From contig NZ_SJEX01000003.1 in the NCBI RefSeq assembly GCF_005930495.1, positions 1 to 64,000 on the forward strand: a DNA stretch of 64,000 bases. Reading direction: 5' to 3'. This document shows positions 52,298 to 63,006 of this stretch, piece after piece. The translations under genes were made by a program, and so were the position numbers. The stretch's first letter is position 1. Each line of letters begins with the position of its first letter. The notes beneath the pieces were generated by a model. The model saw only the letters and a list, made by a program, of their open reading frames with translations. It was not told the DNA's origin and searched no databases. This stretch comes from Modestobacter excelsi. Its GTDB lineage: Bacteria; Actinomycetota; Actinomycetes; Mycobacteriales; Geodermatophilaceae.

Positions 52298-52873
52298 GTG
52301 GACGGCCAGGACGGCGGTGCTCCCTCGTCCCCACCGCGTCCGTCCGCCGGCCGGCCGCGTCGATGGGCGGCGATCGGACTCCTGCTGGCGCTCCTCGGGC
52401 TGGTCGCCGTCCTGGGCGTGCTGCTCGGGACCGACGGTCAGCGGGATGCCGGTCCGTCCCCCCGGGTCACCCCGCTGGCCGGCAGCCTGGTGCCGGAGTC
52501 GGAGATCGCGGGCACGTGGTCAGGCGAGGGGTCGCTCGCCCGCTGCGCCGGGTTCGACGAGGGCTGCCCCGGTGTCCGGTCGGTCACCCTGACCGTCGAC
52601 TGCTCGCGGCACCCCTGCGCCGTGACCCCCTTCGACAGCCGCTTCGGGGCGCCTCCGCTCGACGTGCAGGACGGCCGCTACCGCGCTGCCGGACCGCTGC
52701 CGGCGGAGGTGGCGCCGACTTGCGACGGGGTGCCCACCAGCAGCGCCCTGTGGCGGGTGGAGCTCAGCGTCCGGGACGGCCGGCTGGTGGGCAGCTACGC
52801 GGAGTCGACGGTGCAGGGCTTCGAGTGCGGCGCCACCGGGGTGGCCTGGGACGTGGTCCTCGACCACCGGTGA
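52298..52873 (+). CDS. Hypothetical membrane-anchored extracellular protein
   Basis: This 191-residue protein has a short basic N-terminus, one membrane segment (WAAIGLLLALLGLVAVLGVLLG), and an outside domain with paired cysteines (CAGFDEGC, CSRHPC, CDG, EC) likely to form disulfides. The opening GTWSGEGS of the domain resembles small barrel proteins. I recognise no family. The GTG at 52298 has GGAGG seven bases upstream. Its stop lies four bases from the opposing MFS gene. Confidence 0.6.
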   Translation: MDGQDGGAPSSPPRPSAGRPRRWAAIGLLLALLGLVAVLGVLLGTDGQRDAGPSPRVTPLAGSLVPESEIAGTWSGEGSLARCAGFDEGCPGVRSVTLTVDCSRHPCAVTPFDSRFGAPPLDVQDGRYRAAGPLPAEVAPTCDGVPTSSALWRVELSVRDGRLVGSYAESTVQGFECGATGVAWDVVLDHR

Positions 52874-52876
52874 CGG

Positions 52877-54316
52877 TCACGGCTTCGAGAGGGCCCGGTC
52901 CCGGTCGCGCGGCATGAGCAGCACGGCGGCGAGCAGCGCCCCGGCCAGCACCACGGTGCCGACGAAGACGTGGTGCACCGCGGTGGTGAGGGCCGCCGGG
53001 GAGACGCCGTCGCTGCCCACGTCCTGCCCGCGCAGCGTCGCGTTGACCACCGCCCCGAACACGGCGATGCCGATGGCGCTGCCGGCGGAGCGGGCGAACA
53101 TGTTGAGCCCGGTGACCACGCCGCGCTCCTGCCACCGGACCGCCGACTGGGCGGCGATCAGCGTGGGCGCGGCGGTGAAGCCCATGCCCAGGCCGATGAC
53201 GAACGCCGTCCCGCCGACCAGCAGCACGCTGGAGGACCCGTCGAGCAGCAGCAGCAGCGCGGAGCCGACCAGGACGACGGCGACCCCGACCAGCGCGGTG
53301 GACCGGATGCCGATCCGCAGGTACAGCCGGCCCGCCTGCGACGCCGAGATCGGCCAGCCCAGGGTCAGGGCGGCGAGGGCGAACCCGGCGACCAGCGGGC
53401 CGGTGCCCAGCACGTCCTGCACGAACGTGGGGACGTAGGAGGTGAGCCCCAGCAGGACCGCGCCGACGCAGGCCGAGACCAGGCTGGTCGCGACCAGCAG
53501 CCGCTGCCGGAGCAGCCGCAGCGGGACGACGGGGTCGGCCGCCCGGCGCTCGATCGCCACGAACACCGCCAGCAGCACGACGCCACCGCCGAGCACCGCG
53601 ATGCTCTGCGGCGACGCCCACGCCCAGGCCTGCCCGCCCTCGAGCAGGCCGAGGACCAGCAGCGTCAGGGCGATGGTGAGCACGCCGGCCCCGGCGTAGT
53701 CGATCCGCGGGCGGCGCCGTTCCACCCGTTCGGTGAACCTCAGGCCGATCATCGCCGCGGCCACCAGGCACAGCGGGATGTTGACGAAGAAGATCCACCG
53801 CCAGCTCACGTACTCGGAGAAGACCCCGCCCAGCGTCGGCCCGACGACCGAGGAGATGCCCCAGACGCTGGCGATGTAGCCCTGCACCTTCGCCCGTTCC
53901 TCCAGCGAGTACAGGTCCCCGACGATCGTCATCGACATCGGCTGGACCGCACCGGCGCCGAGGCCCTGCACCGCGCGGAAGGCGATCAGCGCACCCATGC
54001 CCCAGGCGACGCCGCAGAGCACCGAGCCGATCAGGAACAGCCCGATGCCCGCGAGCATCACCGGCTTGCGGCCGAAGACGTCGGCCAGCTTGCCGTACAC
54101 CGGCACGGTCACCGCCTGGGCGAGCAGGTAGACCGAGAACAGCCAGGGGAACTCGGCGAAGCCGCCCAGGTCGGTCACCACGGACGGGACGGCGGTGGCG
54201 ATGACGGTCGCGTCGATGGCGACCAGGGCGGTGGACAACATCACCGCGATCAGCACCGGCCCCCGCTCGGACCGGAAGCCGACACCCGACGCTGCTCGCA
54301 CCTGCGACACGCTCAC
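52877..54316 (-). CDS. MFS drug-efflux transporter, DHA2/EmrB-QacA type
   Basis: This 479-residue protein has 14 predicted membrane segments. DATVIATAVPSVVTDLGGF in the first helix carries the acidic residue typical of DHA2 pumps, KLADVFGRKPVML is the MFS loop, and RAVQGLGAGAVQPMSMTIVGD follows. It exports drugs or other organic molecules with protons. The GTG start at 54316 lies about seven bases after a TACCCT -10 box (54329-54324), so the message is probably leaderless. It has no close regulator gene. It is only distantly similar to the exporter at 1847. Confidence 0.87.
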   Translation of the reverse strand: MSVSQVRAASGVGFRSERGPVLIAVMLSTALVAIDATVIATAVPSVVTDLGGFAEFPWLFSVYLLAQAVTVPVYGKLADVFGRKPVMLAGIGLFLIGSVLCGVAWGMGALIAFRAVQGLGAGAVQPMSMTIVGDLYSLEERAKVQGYIASVWGISSVVGPTLGGVFSEYVSWRWIFFVNIPLCLVAAAMIGLRFTERVERRRPRIDYAGAGVLTIALTLLVLGLLEGGQAWAWASPQSIAVLGGGVVLLAVFVAIERRAADPVVPLRLLRQRLLVATSLVSACVGAVLLGLTSYVPTFVQDVLGTGPLVAGFALAALTLGWPISASQAGRLYLRIGIRSTALVGVAVVLVGSALLLLLDGSSSVLLVGGTAFVIGLGMGFTAAPTLIAAQSAVRWQERGVVTGLNMFARSAGSAIGIAVFGAVVNATLRGQDVGSDGVSPAALTTAVHHVFVGTVVLAGALLAAVLLMPRDRDRALSKP

Positions 54317-54358
54317 TGCGCCCAGGGTAGTTGCGCGGTGGGATGACCCCGCGCTGGG

Positions 54359-55475
54359 TCAGCCGTCCTCGGCCCGGTCGAGCAGGCGCAGCAGGACCCC
54401 CTCGCCGGGCTGCAGGGTGATCGAGGACAGCGGCACGGCCGAAGTCCACCGCCGCGAGCAGCCGCTCGGACCCGCTGGTCCGCAGCCAGGCGAGCACGTC
54501 CGGCCCCGCGTCCAGCAGGGTCTGGCTCCCCGTCTGCAGGGTCTCCGACGTGGCGCGCAGCTCGCCGAGCCGGCGGACCAGGGACAGCGTCGATCGGGGA
54601 TCGGCGGCCTGCCGCTCGACGCAGAGCTGCTCGGCGTCCCGGACCATCGGCAGCCACGGCGTCCCGGTGGTGAAGCCGGCGCCCGGGCCGGCGACCGACG
54701 GCGGGCGCCAGGGGAGCGGAGCACGCTCGGGGTCCCGTCCGTCGACGTCGACGACCTGCTCCGGCGGGAACTCGGCGTCCGGCAGGCCCAGCTCGTCGCC
54801 CTGGTAGAGGAACGGTGTGCCGCGCAGCGCGGTGAGCAGCAGGGCCGCGGCGCGCGCCCGGGCCGGTCCGGAGCCGGCACCGTCGTCGTAGCGGGTGGCG
54901 ATCCGCGAGTGGTCGTGGTTGCCGAGGAACCACGCGGGCCACGCGTCCGGCTCGGCCAGGGCCTGGAAGTCCTCGATCCCCGAGCGGAGGGCGGCGGCCT
55001 CCCAGGGCAGGTGCAGGAAGACGAAGTCGTGCGCCAGGTGCAGCTGGTCGCCGCCGGCCAGGTGACCGGTGCTCGATGCGCACCCCGTCGACGCCGCGGT
55101 CCAGCCAGAACCGGACGACGTCGTGCATCGCCGCCTCGACGTCCGGGTCGTCCCAGTTCAGGTCGGGTTGCTGCGGTGTGCAGGAGTGCAGGTACCACTG
55201 GCCGGTGGCGTCCTCGGAGGTCCAGGCCGGGCCGACGGCGGCGAACTCCGACCGCCAGTCGTTCGGCGGGCCGCCGTCCGGGGCGCCGTCCCGCCAGACG
55301 TACCAGTCGCGCTTCGGGTCGTCCCGGCCGGAGCGCGAGGCGAGGAACCAGGGATGCCGGTCGGAGCTGTGGTTGGCACCCAGTCCAGGACCACGCGGAC
55401 GCCCCGGTCGTGGCAGTCGGCGATCAGCCGGTCCAGCTCGGCGAGGCTGCCGAACAGCGGGTCCACGTCGCTGGT
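54359..55475 (-). pseudogene. Decayed GH13 alpha-glucosidase/amylase-like gene
   Basis: On the minus strand, pieces of a GH13 glucosidase follow one another in different frames: DVDPLFGSLAELDRLI and VRVVLDW, then a one-base loss near 55376, then NHSSDRHPWF, LNWDDPDVEAAMHDVVRFW and GVDGVRIE, where the nucleophile Asp of the usual FRIDV is not intact. Near 55070 an internal deletion joins this to HDFVFLHLPWEAA, losing much of the catalytic centre. Next come FLGNHDHSR and GTPFLYQGDELGLPD. A third shift near 54440 leads to ITLQPGEGVLLRLLDRAEDG. The first 60 or so residues are absent. The gene cannot make an active enzyme. Confidence 0.85.
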
Positions 55476-55578
55476 CCGGACCGCGGCGGGCGGCGCCACG
55501 ACACGCCGAGGCGATGTGGCACAGCTCACGCTCAAGGTGTCTAGTGGGCGGGCCCGGTGACGAACCCGAGGAGCAGCC

Positions 55579-57435
<1,857 letters not shown>

Positions 57436-57613
57436 CTGCCACGGTCCCCGGCCCGGCCACGGCGGCTGTGCCGGGGGCACATGCGGCCCGCCGGCGTCCG
57501 GTGCTCTCGCCATGTTGCCGCACCGGGCACCGGGGACGACGGTGGGAGAGCCCGTCGGTGGGCGACCGCCGGGCGGGCACCCGACCCGAGGCTGCCCGGA
57601 CGAAGGAGTCCCC

Positions 57614-59038
57614 ATGCGGTTGCGCAGGCCCCTCACCACCCTGTTCGTCACCCTGACCGCGGTCACGGTCGCACTGCAGGCGGCACCGGCGCAGGCCGGG
57701 CCCGGCGGGAGGGGGCCGGCGCCGGGGGCGCGGGCCTGCACCGCGTCGGACACGGTGCGGGTGCCCGGCGCCGAGCACGCGGAGACAGCCTGCCTGCCCG
57801 ACATCACCACCGCGGGCCTGCTCACCGCGGAGCCGGGCCGGTACACCGACCAGCCGGACTGGGTGTCCCTGCACGCACCCGGCACCACGAACCCCACCGG
57901 CGTCCCAGGGCTGCAGGTCGACGGGTACTTCGCGGACACCTCGACGTTCAACAGGACCCACGGCTGGGACCACGACAGCCAGTTCGTGCTCCGGGTCCCC
58001 GACGACTGGAACGGCGGACTCGTCGTGGCCGGTGCGCCGGGCACCCGCAAGCAGTACTCCTCGGACTTCCTCATCTCCGACTTCGTCGTGGCGCAGGGGT
58101 TCGCCTACGCCGCCACCGACAAGGGGAACAACAGCAACGACTTCTACCTCGACGGCCGGCGGCCCGGCGACGCCGTCGCCGAGTGGCACCAGCGGGTGAC
58201 GCAGCTGGCCGTGGCGGCCAAGGGCGCGCTCCGGGAGCGGTTCGGCCACCGGCCGGCGCACACCTACATGGCCGGCATCAGCAACGGCGGCTACCTGGTG
58301 CGCTGGCAGCTGGAGAACCGGCCCGACCTCTACGACGGCGGGGTCGACTGGGAGGGGACGCTGTTCACGCCGGACGGACCCAACCTGTTCACCTACCTGC
58401 CGACCGCGGTGCGGTACAGCCTCGGCCAGGCCGACGCCGAGGACATGTACGCCGCCGGGTTCGCGCGTGGCTCCGAACCGCTGTGGCCGTACCACCAGAG
58501 CATCTACTGGGGGCTGACCCAGAAGGTCTACCGGGCGGAGTTCGACCCCGGCTACGACCCGGCCTGCCCGGGGCCCACCGCCGGCGCGACCCTGCCGGAG
58601 CTGGTCGCGCCGTGCCCGAGCGACGCCGCCTACGACAGCTGGTTCGCCAGTGCGGCGTCCCGACCGGCGCATGACGCCCTGGCGCGGATCAGCCTGACGG
58701 GCAAGATCAAGAAGCCGCTGCTGACGCTGCACGGGACGCTGGACACCCTGCTGCCGATCAGCACCGACAGCGACGTCTACGCGCAGATGATCGCCGAGCG
58801 GCACCGCGACCGGCTGCACCGCTACTACCGCATCGAGGGCGGCAACCACGTCGACAGCCTGATGGCCCTCGACCCGGCCCACCTGCGGCCGATGCTGCCC
58901 TGCTTCCGGACGGCGTTCGACGCCCTCGTCGGCTGGGTGGAGACCGGTCAGCAGCCGCCGGCGAGCACGACCGTGCCGAGGCCGGCCGGCAACGGGGCGA
59001 CCGACCCGGCGCTGCTGGACTCCTGCACGCTGGCCTGA
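57614..59038 (+). CDS. Secreted alpha/beta hydrolase, PHB-oligomer-hydrolase/tannase-like
   Basis: This 474-residue protein has a signal peptide ending near AQAGPGG. The core shows GLVVAGAPGTRKQYSSDF and YMAGISNGGYLVRW, with the nucleophile serine in G-I-S-N-G. LLTLHGTLDTLLP and EGGNHVDSL supply the likely acid and histidine. It resembles large secreted esterases such as 3-hydroxybutyrate oligomer hydrolases more than tannases, but the assignment is loose. The ATG at 57614 has AAGGAG five bases upstream. It is followed by a terminator at 59051. Confidence 0.7.
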   Translation: MRLRRPLTTLFVTLTAVTVALQAAPAQAGPGGRGPAPGARACTASDTVRVPGAEHAETACLPDITTAGLLTAEPGRYTDQPDWVSLHAPGTTNPTGVPGLQVDGYFADTSTFNRTHGWDHDSQFVLRVPDDWNGGLVVAGAPGTRKQYSSDFLISDFVVAQGFAYAATDKGNNSNDFYLDGRRPGDAVAEWHQRVTQLAVAAKGALRERFGHRPAHTYMAGISNGGYLVRWQLENRPDLYDGGVDWEGTLFTPDGPNLFTYLPTAVRYSLGQADAEDMYAAGFARGSEPLWPYHQSIYWGLTQKVYRAEFDPGYDPACPGPTAGATLPELVAPCPSDAAYDSWFASAASRPAHDALARISLTGKIKKPLLTLHGTLDTLLPISTDSDVYAQMIAERHRDRLHRYYRIEGGNHVDSLMALDPAHLRPMLPCFRTAFDALVGWVETGQQPPASTTVPRPAGNGATDPALLDSCTLA

Positions 59039-59050
59039 CCGCGCGCCGGG

Positions 59051-59083
59051 CCGTCCTCCCGCTCCTCGGATCCGGGAGGACGG
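59051..59083 (+). terminator. Hairpin terminator after the secreted hydrolase
   Basis: CCGTCCTCCCG at 59051-59061 pairs with CGGGAGGACGG at 59073-59083 around an 11-base loop, 12 bases after the stop. Confidence 0.65.
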
Positions 59084-59165
59084 TCCGGGCCGTGCTGCCG
59101 ACCGTGCCGTGGCTCACTATGGTCGGGAGGTCCGCCCGTCCGTGCCACCACCGTGGAGTGCGCCC

Positions 59166-59771
59166 ATGAGGCTGATCATGCTGTCGCCGCCCGGCGCGGG
59201 GAAGGGCACGCACTGCGCGTGGTTGACCGAGGAGACCGGGGTCGCGCACATCTCCTCCGGCGACCTGCTGCGCGCCGAGATCGCCCGGGGGACCGACCTC
59301 GGCCGGCGGCTGGCGGAGTTCACCGGCCGCGGGGCGCTCGTCCCCGACGACGTGATGTTCGACCTGCTCGTCCCGGTGGTGGTCGCGGCCGCCCGGGACA
59401 CCGGCGGCTACCTGCTCGACGGGTTCCCGCGCACCCTGCCGCAGGCGCTGCGCGCGCAGCAGATCGGCCGCGACCAGGCCCTCGCCGCCGACGCGGTCGT
59501 CTACCTGACCGCGCCCGAGCCGGTGCTGGTCAGCCGGCTGCTGGCCCGGGCGGCGGAGCAGGGCCGGGCCGACGACACCCCGGAGGTGGTCAGCCACCGG
59601 CTGGCCGTCTACGCCGAGGCGACCGCGCCGCTCATCGACCACTACCGCGATCGCGGGCTGCTGATGGAGGTCGACGCCGACCGGCCGGTGGCCGACATCC
59701 GGGAGGACCTGCGAGCCCGGCTCGGCGAGCGTGGCCTGCTCGGGAACGGGGCCGGACCCGCCGCGCGGTGA
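59166..59771 (+). CDS. Adenylate kinase-like nucleoside monophosphate kinase
   Basis: This 201-residue kinase catalyses phosphate exchange between ATP and AMP. The P-loop is PPGAGKGTHC, HISSGDLLRAEI binds AMP, and LLDGFPRTLPQA is the family signature. The LID region is short and lacks zinc cysteines. It is an extra copy rather than the adk of the ribosomal-protein operon, because no ribosomal genes are near. It converges on a PPK2 gene with nine bases between the stops. Confidence 0.85.
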   Translation: MRLIMLSPPGAGKGTHCAWLTEETGVAHISSGDLLRAEIARGTDLGRRLAEFTGRGALVPDDVMFDLLVPVVVAAARDTGGYLLDGFPRTLPQALRAQQIGRDQALAADAVVYLTAPEPVLVSRLLARAAEQGRADDTPEVVSHRLAVYAEATAPLIDHYRDRGLLMEVDADRPVADIREDLRARLGERGLLGNGAGPAAR

Positions 59772-59780
59772 CCGCCGCGG

Positions 59781-60617
59781 TCAGGGCGCCACGTCGGGGA
59801 CGATGTGCTGGGACTCCTTCGGCGGGCGGACGTAGTCGTCCTCGACCGGCGGCCGTGGCGGGAGCTCGGGTGCCTCCGGGGTGAGGTCCTCGTAGGGCAC
59901 CTGGCCGAGCAGGTGGGAGATCACGTTGATCCGGGCGCGCTTCTTGGAGTCGGCCTCGACCACCCACCACGGCGCCTCGGGGATGTCGGTGGCGGCGAAC
60001 ATGGCGTCCTTCGCCCGGGAGAAGTCCACCCAGCGGTTGCGCGCCTCGAGGTCCATCGGGCTGAGCTTCCAGCGCTTGGTCGGGTCCTGCAGGCGGGCCT
60101 GGAAGCGCTTCTCCTGCTCGGTGTCGCTGACCGAGAACCAGTACTTGAGCAGGGTGATGCCGCTGCGCACCAGCATCCGCTCGAACTCCGGGCACGAGCG
60201 GAGGAACTCCGCGTACTCCTCGTCGGTGCAGAAGCCCATCACCCGTTCGACGCCCGCGCGGTTGTACCAGGACCGGTCGAGCAGGACCATCTCGCCGCTG
60301 CTCGGCAGGTGCGCGACGTAGCGCTGGAAGTACCACTGGCCCTTCTCGCGCTCCGACGGCGCCGGCAGCGCGACCACCCGCGTGGCACGGGGGTTCACCG
60401 ACTCGGTGATGCGCTGGATCGCCCCGCCCTTGCCGGCGGCGTCGCGTCCCTCGAAGACGACCACGACCCGGAGCCCGCGGGCGCGGATGAACTCCTGCTG
60501 CTTGACCAGCTCGACCTGCAGCCGGGCCATCTCCTTCTCGTAGGCCTTCTTGTCCACCTTGCCGGTGGTCCGCGGGGCCTCTTCGACCGAGGGGGAGCTG
60601 GTGCCGGACGCCGTCAT
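59781..60617 (-). CDS. ppk2: Polyphosphate kinase 2 (PPK2)
   Basis: This 278-residue kinase phosphorylates nucleotides from polyphosphate. Walker A is FEGRDAAGKGG (residues 55-65), Walker B is VLLDRSWYNRAGVE, and GQWYFQRYVAHLP and RWKLSPMDLEARNRW complete the family signature. It is a single-domain enzyme. Its 3' end faces the adenylate kinase gene, and the two would together interconvert AMP, ADP and ATP with polyphosphate, although they are not co-transcribed. Confidence 0.92.
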   Translation of the reverse strand: MTASGTSSPSVEEAPRTTGKVDKKAYEKEMARLQVELVKQQEFIRARGLRVVVVFEGRDAAGKGGAIQRITESVNPRATRVVALPAPSEREKGQWYFQRYVAHLPSSGEMVLLDRSWYNRAGVERVMGFCTDEEYAEFLRSCPEFERMLVRSGITLLKYWFSVSDTEQEKRFQARLQDPTKRWKLSPMDLEARNRWVDFSRAKDAMFAATDIPEAPWWVVEADSKKRARINVISHLLGQVPYEDLTPEAPELPPRPPVEDDYVRPPKESQHIVPDVAP

Positions 60618-60799
60618 GGGGTCAGCGTGATCGGGTGGCCGTCCGGTGACAACCCCTCACGGGCCCGGCGGAGCAGGCCGCCCGGCGCCGGCGTGCACCG
60701 GCGGCGGGGCCCTACCGCCCGGGCGGTCAGGACCGGATGATCGACGCCGCCGGTCCACACCCCGGGCGGCCGGGTCGCCGGGGGCCTAGCGTGCTGAGA

Positions 60800-62176
60800 G
60801 TGGGCAGGCGTGTGGTGGTCATCGGCGGGGACGCCGCAGGGGGCAGTGCGGCGTCGCAGGCCAAGAAGCGGCGACCCGACCTGGACGTGGTCGTGTTCGA
60901 GCGGGGCCGGGCGACGTCCTACTCGGCCTGCGGCATCCCGTACTGGATCAGCGGGGCGGTCGAGGACGAGGCGTCGCTGATCGCCCGGACCCCGGACCAG
61001 CACCGTGCCGCGGGCATCGACGTCCGGATGCGGACCGAGGTGGTGGGCATCGACCTGGACCGCCGGGTCGTCACCTGGCGCGAGCTGGACGGCGGGGGTG
61101 AGGGCAGCGAGCCCTTCGACGACCTGGTCTACGCGACCGGCAGCGTCCCGATGCGCCCGCCGGTGCCGGGGATGGACGCGGCCGGGGTCTACGGCGTCCA
61201 GGTGCTCGACGACGGCGTCGCGCTGCGCGCCGAGCTGGACGGTGGCTCCGTGCGGCGGGTGGTCGTGGTGGGCGGGGGCTACATCGGCCTGGAGATCGCC
61301 GAGGCGTGCCGCGTCCGCGGTCTGGACGTCACCGTCGTCGACCGCTCGGCCACCCCGGTCGGCACCTTCGACCCCGACATCGGGACCTTCATCGCCGACG
61401 CGGTCCGCGCGGAGGGGATCGAGCTGGTGCTCTCCGACGGCGTGACGGCCATCGACGTCGGGGACGACGGACGGGCCCGCGCCGTGCTGACCGCGAGCGG
61501 CCGGGAACTGCCGGCGGACCTGGTGGTCCTCGGGCTGGGGGTGCGGCCGGACGTGCGGCTGGCCCGCGAGGCCGGGATCCCGCTGGGGACCTCCGGCGGC
61601 ATCGCGGTGGACGCCAGCATGCGCACCCAGGTCGAGGGGGTCTGGGCCGCCGGGGACTGCGTGGAGTCCCGGCACCGGCTCTCCGGTCAGCCGATGGTGG
61701 TGGCCCTCGGCACCCACGCCAACAAGCAGGGCCGGGTCGCCGGCATCAACATCGGCGGCGGGTACGCGACCTTCCCCGGCGTCATCGGCACCGCCATCAC
61801 CAAGGTCTGCGACGTGGAGGTCGCCCGCACCGGCCTGTCCAGTGCCGAGGCCACGGCCGCGGGCTACCAGTTCGTCACCGCCTCGGTCGACTCGACCACC
61901 AGGGCCGGCTACTTCCCGGGCGCCGGCCCGATCCGGGTCAAGATGATCGCCGAGCGGCGCAGCGGGCGGCTGCTCGGCGCGCAGGTCGTCGGGAAGGAGG
62001 CGTCGGCCAAGCGCATCGACGCGCTGGCGATCTGCGTCTGGAACGAGATGGGCGTCGACGAGGTCCTCTCCCTCGACCTGTCCTACGCACCGCCGTTCGC
62101 CCCGGTGTGGGACCCGGTCCTGATCACCGCGCGCAAGGCGCTGGAGGCCGTGGAGGCCGACGCCCGGCAGCTCTGA
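60800..62176 (+). CDS. FAD-dependent pyridine nucleotide-disulfide oxidoreductase, CoA-disulfide reductase-like
   Basis: This 458-residue flavoprotein has two dinucleotide-binding loops (VVVIGGDAAGGSAASQAKK and VVVVGGGYIGLEIAEAC), the single active cysteine in YSACGIPYW, as in CoA-disulfide reductases and NADH oxidases, and VWAAGDCVE for FAD. The C-terminal dimerisation domain carries AITKVCDVEVARTGL and SLDLSYAPPFAPVWDP. The GTG at 60800 lies about seven bases after a TAGCGT -10 box (60787-60792) with no ribosome site, so I read it as leaderless; the ATG at 60737 in the same frame is unlikely. Confidence 0.88.
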   Translation: MGRRVVVIGGDAAGGSAASQAKKRRPDLDVVVFERGRATSYSACGIPYWISGAVEDEASLIARTPDQHRAAGIDVRMRTEVVGIDLDRRVVTWRELDGGGEGSEPFDDLVYATGSVPMRPPVPGMDAAGVYGVQVLDDGVALRAELDGGSVRRVVVVGGGYIGLEIAEACRVRGLDVTVVDRSATPVGTFDPDIGTFIADAVRAEGIELVLSDGVTAIDVGDDGRARAVLTASGRELPADLVVLGLGVRPDVRLAREAGIPLGTSGGIAVDASMRTQVEGVWAAGDCVESRHRLSGQPMVVALGTHANKQGRVAGINIGGGYATFPGVIGTAITKVCDVEVARTGLSSAEATAAGYQFVTASVDSTTRAGYFPGAGPIRVKMIAERRSGRLLGAQVVGKEASAKRIDALAICVWNEMGVDEVLSLDLSYAPPFAPVWDPVLITARKALEAVEADARQL

Positions 62177-62254
62177 GCAGCGGCCGGCGATGAGTTCCGG
62201 CCCGGGCGCGGGTCCGTCCTGGTGTCGCAGGACGCAGATCCTCCGGAGGACGCC

Positions 62255-62936
62255 ATGACGACCACCCCGAGCACCCCGTCCACCGCGCTGCCCGGCCGCC
62301 CACCCGTCGTCGACCGCGCCACCTGGCAGGCGGCCCGGGACGAGCTGCTGGTCCGGGAGAAGGCGCACACGCGCGAGGGCGACGCCCTCGCCGCGGCCCG
62401 CCGCACCAGGGCCAGTGCGAGGGCTGCACCTTCAACGTCTGGCACATGCGGGACGCCGTCTACCTCAACGCCCGCGGGGTCTCCTCCGCCGTCCTGACCT
62501 CGGGCCGGTGGAGGAGGTGGCGCCCTTCCGGGAGTTCATGGGCTACACCCAGCCCTGGTACTCGGTGCACGGCGTCGAGGCGTCGATCGCCACCGAGGAG
62601 GGGCACATCGAGTGCTACCTGCGCGACGGCGACCGGGTGTTCCTCACCTACGCCACCACCGGCCGGGGCAACGAGCCGGCCGACGGGTCTCTCGGGCTGC
62701 TCGACATGACCCCCTACGGACGCCGGGAGGCGTGGCAGGACGACCCCGAGGGCTGGCCCGAGCCACCGCAGGTGGGCGCGCCCGTCGGCGGGCACGGCGC
62801 GCCGATCTGCTGGTACTGGCGCTCGGGTCCCGACGGCGCCGGCAGCTGGGGGCCGACCAGCCGGCCCGTGCCGCAGTGGACCCGCCCCGGCGCGACCCTC
62901 GTGGAGACCCTCGGCCGGCAGGACCACCACCACTGA
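62255..62936 (+). pseudogene. Decayed DUF899 (thioredoxin-like) gene
   Basis: The first part, from the ATG at 62255 with GGAGG before it, reads as DUF899 (LPGRPPVVDRATWQAARDEL, REKAHTREGDALAAARR). At about 62405 some 40-50 residues are missing and the match resumes in another frame as QGQCEGCTFNVWHMRD and YLNARGVSSAVLTSGRW. A one-base change near 62507 shifts it again to EEVAPFREFMGYTQPWYSV and a C-terminal tail to 62936. The thioredoxin-like core is broken, so no functional product is expected. Confidence 0.83.
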
Positions 62937-63006
62937 CCGGCCGCCGGCGGCGCGCGGCGGCGGCGTCCGCGTGCCAGGCTCGGGCGCACGACGACGGGGA
63001 GGCGAC

